This document shows, piece after piece, positions 6,654 to 7,093 of a stretch of 7,093 nt of DNA. A model generated the notes under the pieces. The model saw only the letters and a list, made by a program, of their open reading frames with translations. It was not told where the DNA came from and did no database searches. Position 1 is the stretch's first letter; each line of letters starts with the position of its first letter. Where the stretch lies: the NCBI GenBank assembly GCA_043728315.1, contig JAYTMT010000105.1, forward strand, positions 1-7,093. Reading direction: 5' to 3'. The position numbers were made by a program, and so were the translations under genes. The stretch is from JAAFIP01 sp043728315. Lineage in GTDB: Bacteria > Pseudomonadota > Gammaproteobacteria > Burkholderiales > Burkholderiaceae_C.

Positions 6654-7093
6654 ATGGAATCTTTACTAGACAATCTGCGCCGCATCGTGGGCCCAGCTTA
6701 TGTGCTCACGCGCAGCACGCATACAGATTTGAGTGCCTATGAAAACGACTGGCGTGGCCGCATGCAGGGTAAGTCGCTGGCGGTGGTGCGGCCGGGCTCT
6801 ACCCAAGAGGTAGCGGCGGTAGTGCAGGCTTGCTGTGCGCATAACACCCAAGCCTTGGCTGAGCATAAAGTTAGTATCGTGGCGCAGGGCGGTAACACGG
6901 GCTTGGTGGTGGGCTCTACGCCAGACGCCAGCGGGTTGCAAATTGTGCTGAGCTTGCAGCGCATGAACAAGGTGCGTGCGTTAGACACTGATAACTTAAC
7001 CATGACAGTAGATGCGGGCTGTATTTTGCAAAACTTGCAGCAGGCCGCTGCCCAAGCAGGGTTGTTGCTGCCGCTTAGCTTAGCGGCAGAGGG
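6654..7093 (+). CDS. FAD-binding oxidoreductase (D-lactate/D-2-hydroxyacid dehydrogenase-like), N-terminal part
   Basis: The first 146 residues of a FAD-linked dehydrogenase of the vanillyl-alcohol oxidase (GlcD) superfamily are visible; the gene continues past the right edge. The FAD-binding (PCMH, FAD_binding_4) domain starts at about residue 40 with SLAVVRPGSTQEVAAVVQAC. It carries the hallmark QGGNTGLVVGSTPD (78-91), which binds the FAD pyrophosphate, then VLSLQRMNKVRALD and NLTMTVDAGCILQNLQQA (114-131). DWRGRMQG (32-39) before the domain is typical of the subgroup close to D-2-hydroxyglutarate or D-lactate dehydrogenases, which pass electrons from a 2-hydroxy acid to a carrier. An insertion-like HNTQALAEHKVS (63-74) precedes the glycine motif. 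The C-terminal substrate domain is not visible, so the substrate is not assigned. The gene starts 53 bases after the channel gene on the same strand; the spacer shows no terminator and only weak signals (AAGATAG near the ATG), so co-transcription is possible. Confidence 0.9.
   Translation, partial: MESLLDNLRRIVGPAYVLTRSTHTDLSAYENDWRGRMQGKSLAVVRPGSTQEVAAVVQACCAHNTQALAEHKVSIVAQGGNTGLVVGSTPDASGLQIVLSLQRMNKVRALDTDNLTMTVDAGCILQNLQQAAAQAGLLLPLSLAAE

Noticed and set aside
1..7093. Mobile element carrying the RM locus
   Set aside because: No transposase, integrase, tRNA attachment site or terminal inverted repeats are visible; boundaries could lie outside the window.

Overview
The window reads as a chromosomal segment of a Gram-negative bacterium. 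The best guess is a betaproteobacterium of the order Burkholderiales: GC is moderate to high in the coding regions, TTG and CTG leucine codons are common, and the proteins look like those of that group. This placement is an impression from protein character, not from a search. I see no transposase, integrase, tRNA, rRNA or CRISPR array.

Layout. Positions 1-5586 hold a four-gene minus-strand cluster, read from right to left: hsdM (5586-4003), hsdS (4013-2667), a large ATP-binding protein with an AlbA_2/Schlafen-like N-terminus (2670-643), and the first 179 codons of hsdR (539 to beyond the left edge). The first three genes overlap (hsdM/hsdS by 11 bases, hsdS/ATPase by 4 bases at ATGA), so they are very probably one translationally coupled operon. 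hsdR follows after a 103-base gap. Positions 5587-5913 form a divergent intergenic region with an imperfect inverted repeat, a tandem 10-base repeat and weak candidate promoters. On the plus strand there follow a six-TM protein resembling a K+ channel (5914-6600) and, 53 bases later, the start of a FAD-linked (D-lactate/D-2-hydroxyglutarate dehydrogenase-like) oxidoreductase that runs off the right edge.

How the genes work together. HsdM and HsdS should form the modification methyltransferase of a type I restriction-modification system. HsdS sets the bipartite recognition sequence through its two target-recognition domains. HsdR adds ATP-driven translocation and cleavage; only its nuclease domain start is visible here, and its PD...ExK and QxxxY residues are intact. 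The gene between hsdS and hsdR is not a standard RM subunit. It combines an AlbA_2 domain with an E-x4-E signature, a GHKL-type ATPase domain, a winged helix, a linker made of four 7-residue SSPNL repeats encoded by 21-base tandem DNA repeats, and a C-terminal domain that looks helical. Such proteins are known beside type I RM loci, but their role is unsettled: regulator, or an added defence or abortive-infection effector. This is the most interesting part of the window. The two plus-strand genes look like ordinary flanking chromosome, although the channel's filter sequence is unusual.
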